DNA of 64,000 nucleotides from Rhizophagus irregularis (lineage: Eukaryota > Glomeromycota > Glomeromycetes > Glomerales > Glomeraceae), in assembly GCF_026210795.1 (NCBI RefSeq), contig NC_089451.1, positions 2,030,001-2,094,000 of the forward strand, in the 5' to 3' direction. Under the pieces are notes generated by a model, which saw nothing but the letters and a program-made list of their open reading frames with translations, was not told the DNA's origin and did not search any database. Of the stretch, positions 49,150 to 60,065 are shown piece after piece (within the stretch, counting starts at the first letter, position 1; each line of letters starts with the position of its first letter). The translations under genes and the position numbers were made by a program.

Positions 49150-51151
49150 CAGAATCATCCCACAATTCAAACATATTCATGGAACTGGTTGGAGCTATAT
49201 TATAGATGATCTAAATTATACTCAAGCAAAAGCTTTTGGATTAGTATTAAATGAAATGGATGCAACTAAAAATTGGGAGAATCATTTAATTAATGTTTTT
49301 AAATCATGCTATGTTCATTTTAAAAGGTAAATATATATATGTATATATAAGTTTACATCTTAAAAGAATTATTCATGCTAATTAATATATTTTACTTTTA
49401 TGCAGAAAAATTTATGAGAAGAGATATGATGATATTTTAGCAAATGATATGCTTGCACTTCTTACAGCTACTTCTGAAGTTGAAATTAATAATCTATTTA
49501 ATAAAATTGAAACAAAAAAGCCTGGTTAGTAAGCTTTTATTAATTTCATTTAATATAAAAATTTAATTTTATATTATTTTATTATTAGAATGGGCTACTT
49601 TTTATTAACAAAAATGGGTTATTGCTTCTTTAAATAAATGCATATCAAAAATTGATAATGAGACTTGGATAACAACCCCTGATACTACTATAGTGCAGAA
49701 CCTCTATACTTAACTACTTATGTATAGTAACAATTAATTGATTATAAATTTCTAAAAAAAAAATTTTTTATATTAAAGTAAAAAATTTAACTAATAATTT
49801 TTATAGATATGATCATTAGCTTTAAAAATTATCAGTTATTTTTTTTCTAAATTAAATTTTGGCTAAGTTTTAGCTGTTTAAAAATCTGTAATTTAAATAT
49901 ACTGACAAAATTTAGTTAAAATTGAGACTAGTCTAATTAGCCACATTTAATGTAATATTAATTATTATTTTACTTCAGATTTTTTTTTCAATATGTTAAG
50001 AAGAAAAAAAGTTCTAATATTGCAAAAAAAAAAATTAATAAACAAAATTATTTAAGTATAGGTTAATTTAATGTTATAAATAATGATATTTAAAAGACAG
50101 TTCAAATGATAAATTTATAAACAAAAGAATTCAAAAATTAAGTAATTTTACTTTAATTTAATCAAAAAATGCATATAATAAAATATAAATCTCATTATCA
50201 TGTACCTGATTCATCAATCATCAGTTTATAATGAAATACAATAAACAAATATATTATATAAATTTTTATATTATATAATTAATAAAATTCTAATTTCTGA
50301 TTGGCTAATATATTTATCACGTGATGCTTATATAATCTAAAAAATTGAGACTTTTTTTTATTTTTTAAATCGATTTCTTTTAACAAATAGAGTTTAATTC
50401 TTTTTATAAAATTAAAATTCAATCATAGAATCAAATTTTATTTAAATTTTTTTAAGTTCCTATTATAGAGGTTCTGCACCGTAATATTGCTGAGACTACT
50501 CATGCCTTGAGCAATCGGCATGGAAAAAATCTTAAGATTGTCACAGCAATTTTACAGTAAGTAATTGTAATTGATTATTATTATTTAATTTTGTAACTAA
50601 TAACTTTTATAATAAAGGACGTAAATTGGACAAGGAAAGATTTACCTCTATTCATATACATCAAAAATATAATGTGCCAAATCAAGGACGTGATAAAGGA
50701 CTTATTGCTCACAATGTTTATCTAATAAACGTCAAAGTAAGTTTTTTGCAATGTGTCATTCGACCGTATTTTATTAGTGTACTATATATCATGAATATTT
50801 TAATTTCTTATTTTTATTTACTAATTTTAATAATTTATTCATATATTAGCCAATACAAAAATTAAAAAATCAAATAATACAAAATCAATCCCTATAAAAC
50901 GAAAACAAAATGTGCGTGCAAGTTCCAGTAAGAAAAAGGCAAAGAAAGCCATTTCAATTATTTCTGATAATTCAGAAGATGAGGATAAATGCCATAATGA
51001 TAATGATAATAACAAAGAAAATAATGCATCTAAATCATTTTCAAAATTTGATGAGTTAGAATATCAAGAAAGAAATTTAGCACTAAAAGAACGGGAACTT
51101 GACTTAAGGGAGAGGGAAGCTAAGGTCCGTATAATGGAATTAGCTAGCTAA
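49150..51151 (+). pseudogene. Transposase-like multi-exon gene, interrupted by a MITE
   Basis: Exons read HIHGTGWSYIIDDL (from about 49165), ending FKSCYVHFKR at a GTAAAT donor (about 49328). KIYEKRYDDILAND then runs to about 49523, WVIASLNKCISK onward to the insertion at 49691, and from 50484 NIAETTHALSNRHGK to a GTAAGT donor near 50559. Two more exons follow, RKLDKERFTSIHIH (to about 50736) and a final one to the stop at 51149-51151 with a basic/acidic linker and a coiled coil (NLALKERELDLREREAK). A TTPDTT/NIAETTH junction of this kind resembles Mutator-like transposases (WQSTPSTTN type). That family link is tentative, and a TAA near 49605 suggests decay. The 5' end is lost or lies beyond the polymerase relic. 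Confidence 0.5.
49691..50481. mobile_element. Mariner/pogo-type MITE, TA-flanked
   Basis: A 791-bp AT-rich element with inverted ends GTGCAGAACCTCTATA and TATAGAGGTTCTGCAC and TA on both sides (49689-49690 and 50482-50483). Removing it together with one TA restores the codon run ACT ACT AAT ATT GCT GAG of the host gene, which confirms the boundaries and target duplication. Confidence 0.93.
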
Positions 51152-51326
51152 TTAATTTATAAAATAGAATTTACATGAAATATATTGTATAAAAAAATAA
51201 AATTATAATTGATTATAATTGCATTACAAATATTTTTTAAATTGAAAAATTTTTTGCTAAGTAATAAAATTCTTATATTGCGTACTCCACATATTTAAAA
51301 GGGGTTTATACGAATGCTACGGAGAT

Positions 51327-51532
51327 GAGTGGTGTTGGATCAGCGTGATGAGTATAGTATGGACCCTATGTGACAGTTTACTCAAGTGATAAATAAACAC
51401 CACCCTTGCCCAAAGTTCGGTCCAGCAGTTTGGCCGGGTATCGTACGTCATCTCGAGTATGCCACACCCTTTATATTACACGACGCAAATAAGCCACCGT
51501 ACTATACTCATCACCCTAACCTGACACCACTC
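51327..51532. repeat. 36-bp imperfect inverted repeat in a GC-richer island
   Basis: GAGTGGTGTTGGATCAGCG... at 51327-51362 pairs with 51497-51532, sharing TGATGAGTATAGTA. The block 51290-51700 is clearly richer in G+C than its surroundings. It could be a foldback element or a structured RNA. A short ORF across the centre has no recognisable motif. Confidence 0.6.
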
Positions 51533-51699
51533 CTTTCTGTAATACCAGTTTTATACTTATTAGTGTAACGTACTCAACACCATTTTTAGCACCATACTCC
51601 ACTCATCATCCTCACCGGACTCCACAACTATTCGTCTCACCTCAAATAAGCACGCTCAAAGATTAATCGATTGCATAAGCTCATGAATTAATATAAATC

Positions 51700-52320
51700 A
51701 ACCCATCAACTGACCGATTCTGATGATTTCAACGTTAGTCTATTACTTGATCGGTTATGCTCGGTGATCACATTAGAGTCAATGAGACAAAAATGTTGTT
51801 CCTAAATGGTTCGCATTTAGCAAATTAGTAATTATAATCTACAATACAAGATGTAGATGCTTAGAGGCGATGTGGAACTGAATTAGAACCAATAAACCAA
51901 TTTTCATCTCTAACTGTAACCCATTACGTCAACTTAATATAATCTGACCTTTTTTTTCTTCTAAAATCAGTTGATCAGTGCGAGATTTGTCTCGTTCTTC
52001 TCATACTTTAAGGCCGTTCCAATATTGCTTTACAGAATAGGAGTTCGTGCATTTATCGAAGTTGCCCAGAAAGTTTTTAGCCTTCTGTGAGTACTTATCA
52101 TCCTTTGAGGCAAGGATTTAAATATTCCTTTGCCTGGTCCTTTTGAAAAAATACACAATCAATTCCCTTGAAAAATTTTATGGCTGTAAAGTCATCACTA
52201 AGAATCACTTCTTGCAATATTTTAACGTATTCCTCCATATGAAATTAAATTTTATTTTTATTTTATAACAAAATAGCCAAACCGCTACAGGAAATGGGGA
52301 GTTCTGAGAATACCGCCAGA
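51700..52320. other. Intergenic, no supported gene
   Basis: Unique-looking sequence without an ORF or repeat I can support. Confidence 0.4.
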
Positions 52321-52324
52321 AACA

Positions 52325-52940
52325 GAGTGGACATCTCTATTTTATCACGATTTTGCCAATCATTTTGCCGATCATTTGTCCAATATTGTCACAAAAAAAT
52401 ACTGTTAAGTTTATTTTTTTTACAAACTCTACATAATAATGTATAAAATTTTGATTTTATTTACTTTATTTATATACTATTAATAAATTAATTCATAAAA
52501 TAGTTCATGAAGATTTTACCAAATATTACTAGCCTTATATTAACTTTAATAATTGCAAGTATTCTTTTAATGATAACTTTTTGTTTATTAAAAATTATCC
52601 ATGTTTATTTTAACCGTAGATTCTTGAATACTTAAATAATATATTATAAAAGTTTCAAGTTTCGCCCGAACATCTGTGGCTTTGCCTGAAGCTTCAAAGT
52701 CAAATTAGCAGATGATCGGCATATGATTTGTAAATACTAATTATTGAATATTTCAGCCCAAATCTAACTTTGGCACTACATTTTTTTTGCCACAATAATT
52801 TTATAAGTACATTTTGATAACTTAAATTACCAAACAAAATGATTATAAAATTTTTTTGAGCAAATATGGCTCGTCAAGCCCCCTCAAAAAACGCGATAAT
52901 CAATATATATGATCAGCAAATGATCGGCGAAGTGATAATT
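52325..52940. mobile_element. Diverged inverted relative of the MITE at 7353
   Basis: The left end (GTGGACATCTCTATTTTATCAC-like, shared core CTATTTTATCAC) matches the inverse of the right end of the 7353-7970 element. The right part (TGATCAGCAAATGATCGGC) matches the inverse of its left end. Interior blocks such as AAGTTTCGC and CAGATGATCGGCA also match in inverse. The right terminus is lost. Confidence 0.6.
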
Positions 52941-52994
52941 ACAATGTTGATCACGTAGTTGTGTAATAGATACTGAGGGGTTAGATAAATTAAC

Positions 52995-53010
52995 GGGGGG
53001 GGGGGGGGGG
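52995..53010. repeat. G16 homopolymer
   Basis: Sixteen consecutive G in a genome of about 75% A+T. It may form a G-quadruplex or could be a sequencing or assembly artefact. Flanks read GAGGGGTTAG and ACAACTTTAGG. Confidence 0.8.
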
Positions 53011-53486
53011 ACAACTTTAGGTTACACAGACTGATCAATAACCAGAACTGTCGCCACCATAAATTGGTTACACAATCGAAATCTACTATAAAATTGCGCA
53101 AATTTTTTACTTTTTTATTTTTTTCAACACGTACGCATAGAAAAGCAGCCGATCTCAGAAGTCAAGGTTATGTCATACATGACTTTCTATATAGGCGAAA
53201 GCTTTTTTTATTAAAATTAGACCACTGGTTGCTTTGTTCTTAATTTTATATGTTTTTTGCTCTTTTATATAGAAAGTTAAAATTACATCCTTTTTTTTCG
53301 AGATTTCAATAAGTATATACTAAATATTTTTATGTAAAACGTTTTAAAATAGCCTTTTCTTCTTTTATTATATATTATTTTTAAGTGTGTAATAAAATTT
53401 TATATTTTTTTGAGGTATTTCAAACAGCCGATCCAAAATTTTAAAAAATATAGACAATATTTTCGTGTAGTTTCACATTTCGTCAT

Positions 53487-53720
53487 CACCGATTTATCTT
53501 GGTGTTGTTGACGAAATTGTATAAGTAGCTTTCAAGATTTTTCAAAAGATATAATAAGGTTCTGGCTTTCATAACCAGCATTTACCCAGCTTGTAAATCC
53601 ATTGGGGAGTTGCTTTCTCTGGTGTTGTTGACTAAATGGATGCATGATGATTGATGTAGCGACCTTATTGTATCCGGAGAACTAATCTTGTAAGCTTCCG
53701 GTTGCTATCTTAATTCCTAG
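53487..53720 (+). ncRNA. Possible structured RNA (snoRNA-like)
   Basis: 53488-53530 folds into a hairpin with stem ATTTCGTCA/TGACGAAAT, an internal loop and an inner CACC/GGTG stem. A related segment with GGTGTTGTTGACTAAATGGATG follows near 53616-53650, with a box-C-like ATGATGA at about 53644. I could not identify clear H, ACA or D boxes, so the class is unknown. Confidence 0.3.
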
Positions 53721-53896
53721 TTTGTTTTTTTCATGAACATTTGATGCGATAAAACTAAAGCTTCGGAACGTGATTCAACCATTCTTGTCTGCGACACTCG
53801 ATAAGTATGAAAAATGAAATTCCACCGCCCATTTCAGAAAAAAAATTTTTGATGAAAAAATGCCGATATGGGTGAAACTTCATTAATAATTTTCAG

Positions 53897-54133
53897 ATGG
53901 AGGTAGCAAATGAAATGTATGATGCTATCAAAGAAGGAGGGAGAACGCAGATCCTAGGCCATTTAATGCGAGTCCCAGCATCAAGTTATTTCTTTACTCT
54001 CTCACATTTACGAAAAGTATCTATAACTAATTTGTTTCTATTTCTATTGCTAATTACGTGATTCTCACCCCACACTCTTTTACTATACTAGATTTCCGAA
54101 ATAAATTATCCCACCCAATACGAGTTTGATTGA
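53897..54133 (+). CDS. Possible two-exon small protein
   Basis: ATG 53897 opens MEVANEMYDAIKEGG, then RVPASSYFFTLSHLRK to a donor GTATCT at 54017. A 75-nt intron ending TACTAG at 54091 joins in phase 0 to ISEINYPTQYEFD and a stop at 54131-54133, giving 53 residues. The exon may instead start at the acceptor TTTTCAG just before the ATG, making this the 3' part of a longer gene. No family is recognised. Confidence 0.35.
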
Positions 54134-54619
54134 TTAGAGATATTGTTAATGCAAATGATGGTAAGTTAGATTGGTTTGATTAGTTTTGTTTGATTTTTAT
54201 TTTACTTGCATGAGGCAGATAAAAGGATTCACTAGCTGGACATCACTTTTTATACAATTTGTAGGATCGATCTTGTAATACACTTTGAGTCACAAAATTT
54301 GATCAATGGCATCCCCTTAATTTAATAATAAAGAATCTAACGTTATCCATATATAAAGATCATCAAGGGACTATACATGATTTTGAGAATATGCGAGAAA
54401 GTTTGAGAATAAATTATTTGCGCAATTACTTGTTCCCGTGATACATGTAATAATAATGATTACTATAATATTTTTGCGCAATAAAACTTGTTCAAAAAAT
54501 AATAGCACACACTTTGCTTCACACAATACTCCATGCAAAAAAATTTTAAACCGTCTGGTAAATTTGTACTATTGTTTTATTGATCAAATTACCAACGTTC
54601 CAAATAAAAAAAATCTCAC

Positions 54620-54730
54620 CACTTCTTCGCGTACTCTTCTAAGGGCGTTTCCAAGTGTCTGAAGGGTTCCTAAAAAAAAAAAGAAATTGGAACGTTACTA
54701 ATGTTCCAAATTTTTTTTAAAAAAAGTACT
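54620..54730 (-). repeat. Single hairpin-bearing intron and mini-exon
   Basis: On the minus strand a donor GTACTT follows an exon-like end CTTAAGGAGGAAA (54730). The 60-nt intron contains a hairpin GGAACATTAGTAACGTTCC (54707-54689) and a poly-T acceptor, then a 50-nt exon-like segment (54669-54620) ends at a GTGAGA donor. A GGAACGTTGGTAA motif follows in the next intron. The hairpin closely resembles those of the two arrays. The flanking minus-strand frame (from about 54873) is uncharacterised. Confidence 0.55.
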
Positions 54731-54754
54731 TTCCTCCTTAAGTATTTTCCAAGG

Positions 54755-54860
54755 ATTCTGTCGATTCCGAAGCATCCGGAATCATCGAATTGATCGGATA
54801 TCCGATGAACCATCCGATCAATATGACGGATAATCCGATCAGTCCGTAATCCGCGGATGG
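54755..54860. repeat. ATCCGATCA/ATCCGGA short inverted repeats
   Basis: Several interlocking copies of ATCCGATCA and TGATCGGAT with GGATNNTCCGATC spacing. The cluster is palindromic and GC-richer than its surroundings. It may be part of the uncharacterised minus-strand exon described above. Confidence 0.45.
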
Positions 54861-55055
54861 CTCGGGAGCACAAGTGAAACTTGCGGTAAAAACGTGATTT
54901 TAAAGATCATAACAAGTTCCCTTTTATGATTTAGATCACTGATATCACCAAACTTTCAAAGATTAAATAAAAAACAAATTAATGTCTAATATATTTCCCT
55001 CAATTTAAATTTATCAAATTATATTATTAAACTCCTGGAATTTTAATTTTAAGGA

Positions 55056-58000
55056 ATGACATCAATTACAAAAACTCAACCACAAATATTATTGCATGGT
55101 AGAATTCCACATAATGTTCTCGCTAAATTAGCTTCCTCGAGTTTGAATCAAGTTGAAGAAGTTGGAGGTAATTTATAAAAATGTATGTGATATTTTCAAC
55201 GCAAAATATATGTTTTATAAACTAAATTGTAGTTTTTTATTATCAGAACATGTATGGAGTATACCCAATGAAAATTCTTGGAATGTTTGTAGAATTTATC
55301 CAATAATTAGTGCTTTATCATTATATGGCATTTATTCATAAGACATTTATTTATTTTAGGCACAAACATTTAATAATTATCTATTCTCCATATCTGATAG
55401 TGGTAATCATCTTGTTTGGACTTCTGGGAGTCATATTGTAATTTTAAGATTAGATGAAACAAGAAAAGAATTTGAAGTTATTGGAGACGTAAACGGATGT
55501 TACGAAAGAGGGTTGGTAGAGGAAGAAATTTTTTTTAAAAATAAAAATAAATAAATTTTATTTATTTATTAAAAAATTAGGGAAAAAATAACTGCTATTT
55601 TGTGTTTGCCTTTCTTTACGCCATCGGCTAGAAATAATAAGTATGATTAATGATTTATGATTTATGTTTTTTAAGCAATATTTTATTTACGCGTTTAATT
55701 GGTATCAATATTCTTTTTTTGATTCTTAGTCAAATTTTTGTGTTAGTTGGTTATAATACGGGATATCTTAAGATATTTTCGGAGGTGACAACTTTTATCA
55801 TAACCTATACATAATTTCGCATCCTAATTTGAAATCTAAAATTAATCATCTTATAGACAGGTAATTTATTAATTTCACAATTATTGGATACATCACCAAT
55901 TATTGCGATAAAACTTCGTACAGCAATCGTTCCAACATTTTCATTACCGTCTCCAACTGAATTGTTATCACGAGAACAAAAATCAGCGTCACATTCATTT
56001 AATGAAGCTGATGAAGAAATAACCATATTATTTAAAGGAGAAAAAGTTGTTAGTATAGATGGGAAAAGTTTATGGATGGTTCTTAGAATTTGTGTTGGAT
56101 CAAATCAATATGATAGTAATAATACATTGAGTAATTCAACAGGAGAATCTAGTACTGGTCAAGTACCTGGTGGGGCAACTTCTTTTGCATATAAAAAATG
56201 GCATTTTGAAGGGCAAGAGGATGTTGTTGATGTTGTTAGTTGTGGTGAGATTTATACTTTAAATAATACTTGCATTTCCTAGATTTAATAGAAATAATAA
56301 GATTAGGCTATGTACCAAATATATAGGACCATCTCATTATTGGACAGCAAGTATAACAGATCAAACATTCTCAACAACTACAACAGCATTATTTACGTCA
56401 AATGCTACGGCAAGATATATTGCAGTTGGATCAAATCCCATGTTATCATATTATGCTACAACAGATTCAAGTAGACCATTTCTCTTGGCCGCTAGTATGG
56501 TAGCATCAAGAGTTACAAATGCCGTATTTTCTTTAGCAAAAACATTGTTAACTGTTACGGGAACAATGCCTTCTGTTGGAGAAGTTTCTTCATCAACAGC
56601 TGCTACTAATATACCACCTGCAAAATCTATTCCGCTTATACTTTCTTTAAATGATTCAAACAGACAAATTTTATCAATCGTCATGTCACCTGCTGCTGCT
56701 GATGGAAAATATCAATTAGCTGCGTTAACTGATTCATTGGGCAGGGTAATTTAAATTTTTAAATTTATTTATTTATTTGAAAATTGAATTCTTACTACCA
56801 AAGTATTTCCATATTAGGTAACATTAATTGATGTTGAAGAAGGAGAAATCATTGTAATGTATAAGGGAATTAGAAATGCTCAATGTGGATGGGTTGAAGC
56901 TATTGAAGATGATGATACGGATGATGATGAGAAATCTGGTGATAGTGCTCCATTCTCTTTTACAAGAGGCATGAAATATAGTAAAAGAATTGCATTATTT
57001 CTTATAATATATTCACCACTTCGTGGTATTGTAGAAATTCATCATATGCGTCATGGAATTCGCGTTGGTCATTTCTCAATTGGACAAGGATGGCATGTTG
57101 TCACTTCAGTTTCTGCTCCACTTGGAGTTAGTATGGGAGGTGGAATGGGTTTTTATGAATCAGGTAGGAGAGGATGTAGAAATGCTGGATTGGCTAAATG
57201 TTTTTTAATCGGCCCACAAGGTGAAATGAAGAAAGTTCATGTTCCTTTTGGATGTGCAATTAAGTAATTAATATAAGATTTTAATAATTTCATTAATTCA
57301 TTAATTTTTCGAATGAAATTAAGTTGTTTAATCGCTGTCTTTTTAGGAAGAAAGTTGATCATATTAGTGTATTCAAGAGTCTTCTGCGCAAATATGAAGC
57401 AGCAGCTGCGGATAAAAAGGATGTTCATTCACAAGAACTCATGAAAACTCTTGATTTGATAACGGATCCTAAAATAAAATTTGAAGTTAGTATAACGTTT
57501 TTTTATATCTTAATTAAATTATAACTGATTTATACCATTAATTAGGTGTTGACATCACTTCCGGATTCGTTAGCTCCAACATTTCATTTACTTGCAACAC
57601 AATCTTCGATAGATTCAATGCAAATGTTGGATTCATTGGATTTCTTAGAATTTATTCATGATATTCAAGATCAATCGTCTAAAGGAATTGATCAAGATGA
57701 TAAAAAATTAATTCGTTTAAATTTAGTTTTAAGAGAAAATTTGTTACACCTTTATCAAACTTTAGAAGGATGGAATGTTGAAAGTTCTGATAATCGCGAT
57801 AATGTAGATGCAATAGTTGTAGGACATGATGATAATTTACCTGTTGCTGACAATGGAACATTTATACAATCAGTAAAATATCATTTTAAAGAATATACGA
57901 ATACTGAGGATACTAAACATGAAAATGAGACAAGAGGAATTGGGCCGAGTTCTTTTATGTCTGCTTTCTTATTAAAAAGCTTAGATACATTAGCAGATAA

Positions 58001-60065
58001 CGACTCCTTCTTGATGTTAGATAATAAGATAAGTGAAACAAAAAAGTGGCAGTTATGTAAGTATCTTTGCTTAGTCCAGTGTTTAAACCATCAATTGTTT
58101 CTGTTATAAAATAATGATAGTTTAAATATTTTTAATAGCCAGCTTTTTATTAACGCCATTAATAATATCAACATCACCCAATGAATGGATTGAAACTATA
58201 AGAAAAAGAATACCAATTTCAACAAAAAATTGGCTTGAATTATTTTTATATTGGTTTGAGCGAACTAGTTTGACATCATTAGTTAATTTTATATTAAAGT
58301 CAAAAAATGATTATTCAAATTTTTTGGTTATTATTTTAAGTGACTTTTCTTCAATTGCAACCAATTTAGAAAGTAATTCCATTTCAGATAGAATTATTAA
58401 TTATTGTTTGAATACTGATAAGGTATAATTATTTTCAGTTTATAGAAAATAATTTAAAGAAATTTTTAAATTTATTTGTTATTTTAGATTGGACATGCAT
58501 TATTATTGTCACTTGCATGTCAATATGGTCAATATGGAAATCCACTTATAAATAATTATGAGGTAAGTTGTGAAATTTGTTTATAATTAAATCTTTTAAG
58601 TAATAATTAATTTTTTTTTTTTCATAATAGATTGATTGGAAATCTTTAGTGGATAAACTGGTGAATTGTTGGAATTTGATTAAAGATACACCTCCAATCA
58701 TAATTGCGGAAATAGGATTAACTGCCTCAAATCTTAACAAGGTTCTATCTTTACTAAGCAAAAAAAAAAAAATTAATTAATTACGTTAATACGTATTTAC
58801 CCTTTTAGTTTGAGAAGACTAGTTTAACAAGGATAACATCCATTAAAGATATTAGATTAGATGAAAAAGCCAATTCAGAGGTAAAATGATACTTTTTTTA
58901 AAAAATGTTATTAGTTCTTAACAAATAATTTTTACAATTTTTTTTATCATAAAAGATAAGCACTTCGATTCCGCCTAAGTCAGATTTATATTGGATTTAT
59001 AGAAGTTGGACATTTGGCCAATTATTTAAAAAGGATACAAATAATACTGGTAAAATTTTATTTTATTAATTATTATTAATTATTAAAGAACTCCATTTAT
59101 TATATTTATTTATTTAATGATTTTGACAGATTTATTGAGAATAGCAATTGAACAAACAAAATTTATAAGTAACGCGGCATTAAGAAATGGAATATTATAT
59201 GTAATATGGAATTCATTGATTATGGAACAAATTAGTTCTATTAATATATTAGTCGAAAAAGCACGTAAAGCTCCAAAGGACCTTTTATGTATTAAACAAT
59301 GTAGTATGGGAGGTAAGTAAATAATAGTAATTTATATTGTAATAATTTTTTTTTTTAATTAACAATCAAAATAATTTTATAGTTAAGACGATAGATTCAT
59401 TCTTGCTTTCATCAAAGTTATTGTTTGAGTCATTTACTTGGGAACCTGAAGAAGTTACACATATGTCACATATTTGTAATACGGTTGAGTCTATTATATC
59501 AATCCCTGAAGATATTGAGAATAAAGAGATGTATCTTAATGATACTATTGGAATAATGCATAATTTAATTAAAGTAGCGGATAAATCACAAGAAATAAAA
59601 ATAATTGATAAGTAAGTATATTTCCAGTAAAGAAATTTTGTTTTAAAAATAAATTTATACTTTGTTAATTTATTAATTTTAACATAATAGAAATCTTGTG
59701 GAAAATTTCATTGAATTAATTCATATATTATTACTTGTATTTCGTATTGAAGTTCGTATGATTAGACCTTCAAAATTATTTGAATCAAGTTTATCGTTTT
59801 TTAAACCATTATATTATACTAAAGAAAGTAATATGGAAAGAATAAATAATAATACAAAGTAAGATCTTTGATTTAAGTATAATTATATATAAATTAAATT
59901 AACTATTTATATATATGTAGGATTGGAGAAGAAAGAATATCATTTTTAAAGAAATTAATTGATAAAACACCAAATTATCTTGATGATATTTTATGGATAA
60001 CCAAAAAATTTGAGTTAGATGAAAATGATATAAGGAATTATTGGAATTCTAAATATGAAAAGTGA
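55056..60065 (+). CDS. RAB3GAP2: Rab3 GTPase-activating protein non-catalytic subunit
   Basis: Nineteen exons join in frame to about 1231 residues (human about 1393): 55056-55167, 55247-55284, 55360-55511, 55581-55640, 55730-55784, 55857-56234, 56302-56745, 56818-57263, 57347-57485, 57546-58056, 58139-58422, 58488-58562, 58631-58741, 58809-58880, 58956-59049, 59130-59312, 59383-59611, 59691-59858, 59921-60065. Family motifs include the beta-propeller-like N-terminal half (FSISDSGNHLVWTSG, EKITAILCLP, VGYNTGYLKIFSE), FAYKKWHFEGQEDVVDV, YATTDSSRPFL and ALFLIIYSPLRGIVEI. The C-terminal half is helical. With the catalytic subunit, this protein activates GTP hydrolysis by Rab3 or acts as a Rab18 exchange factor at the ER and membrane-traffic sites in animals; the fungal role is inferred. 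The 56234/56302 junction uses a GTTAGT donor and an AATAAG acceptor. The other donor tested (GTGAGA at 56245) shifts the frame. Confidence 0.93.

Noticed and set aside
56234-56310. Frameshift in the Rab3 GAP subunit gene
   Set aside because: With the first donor tried (GTGAGA) the frame was lost, but a GTTAGT donor and the AATAAG acceptor give a 67-nt intron that keeps the frame.
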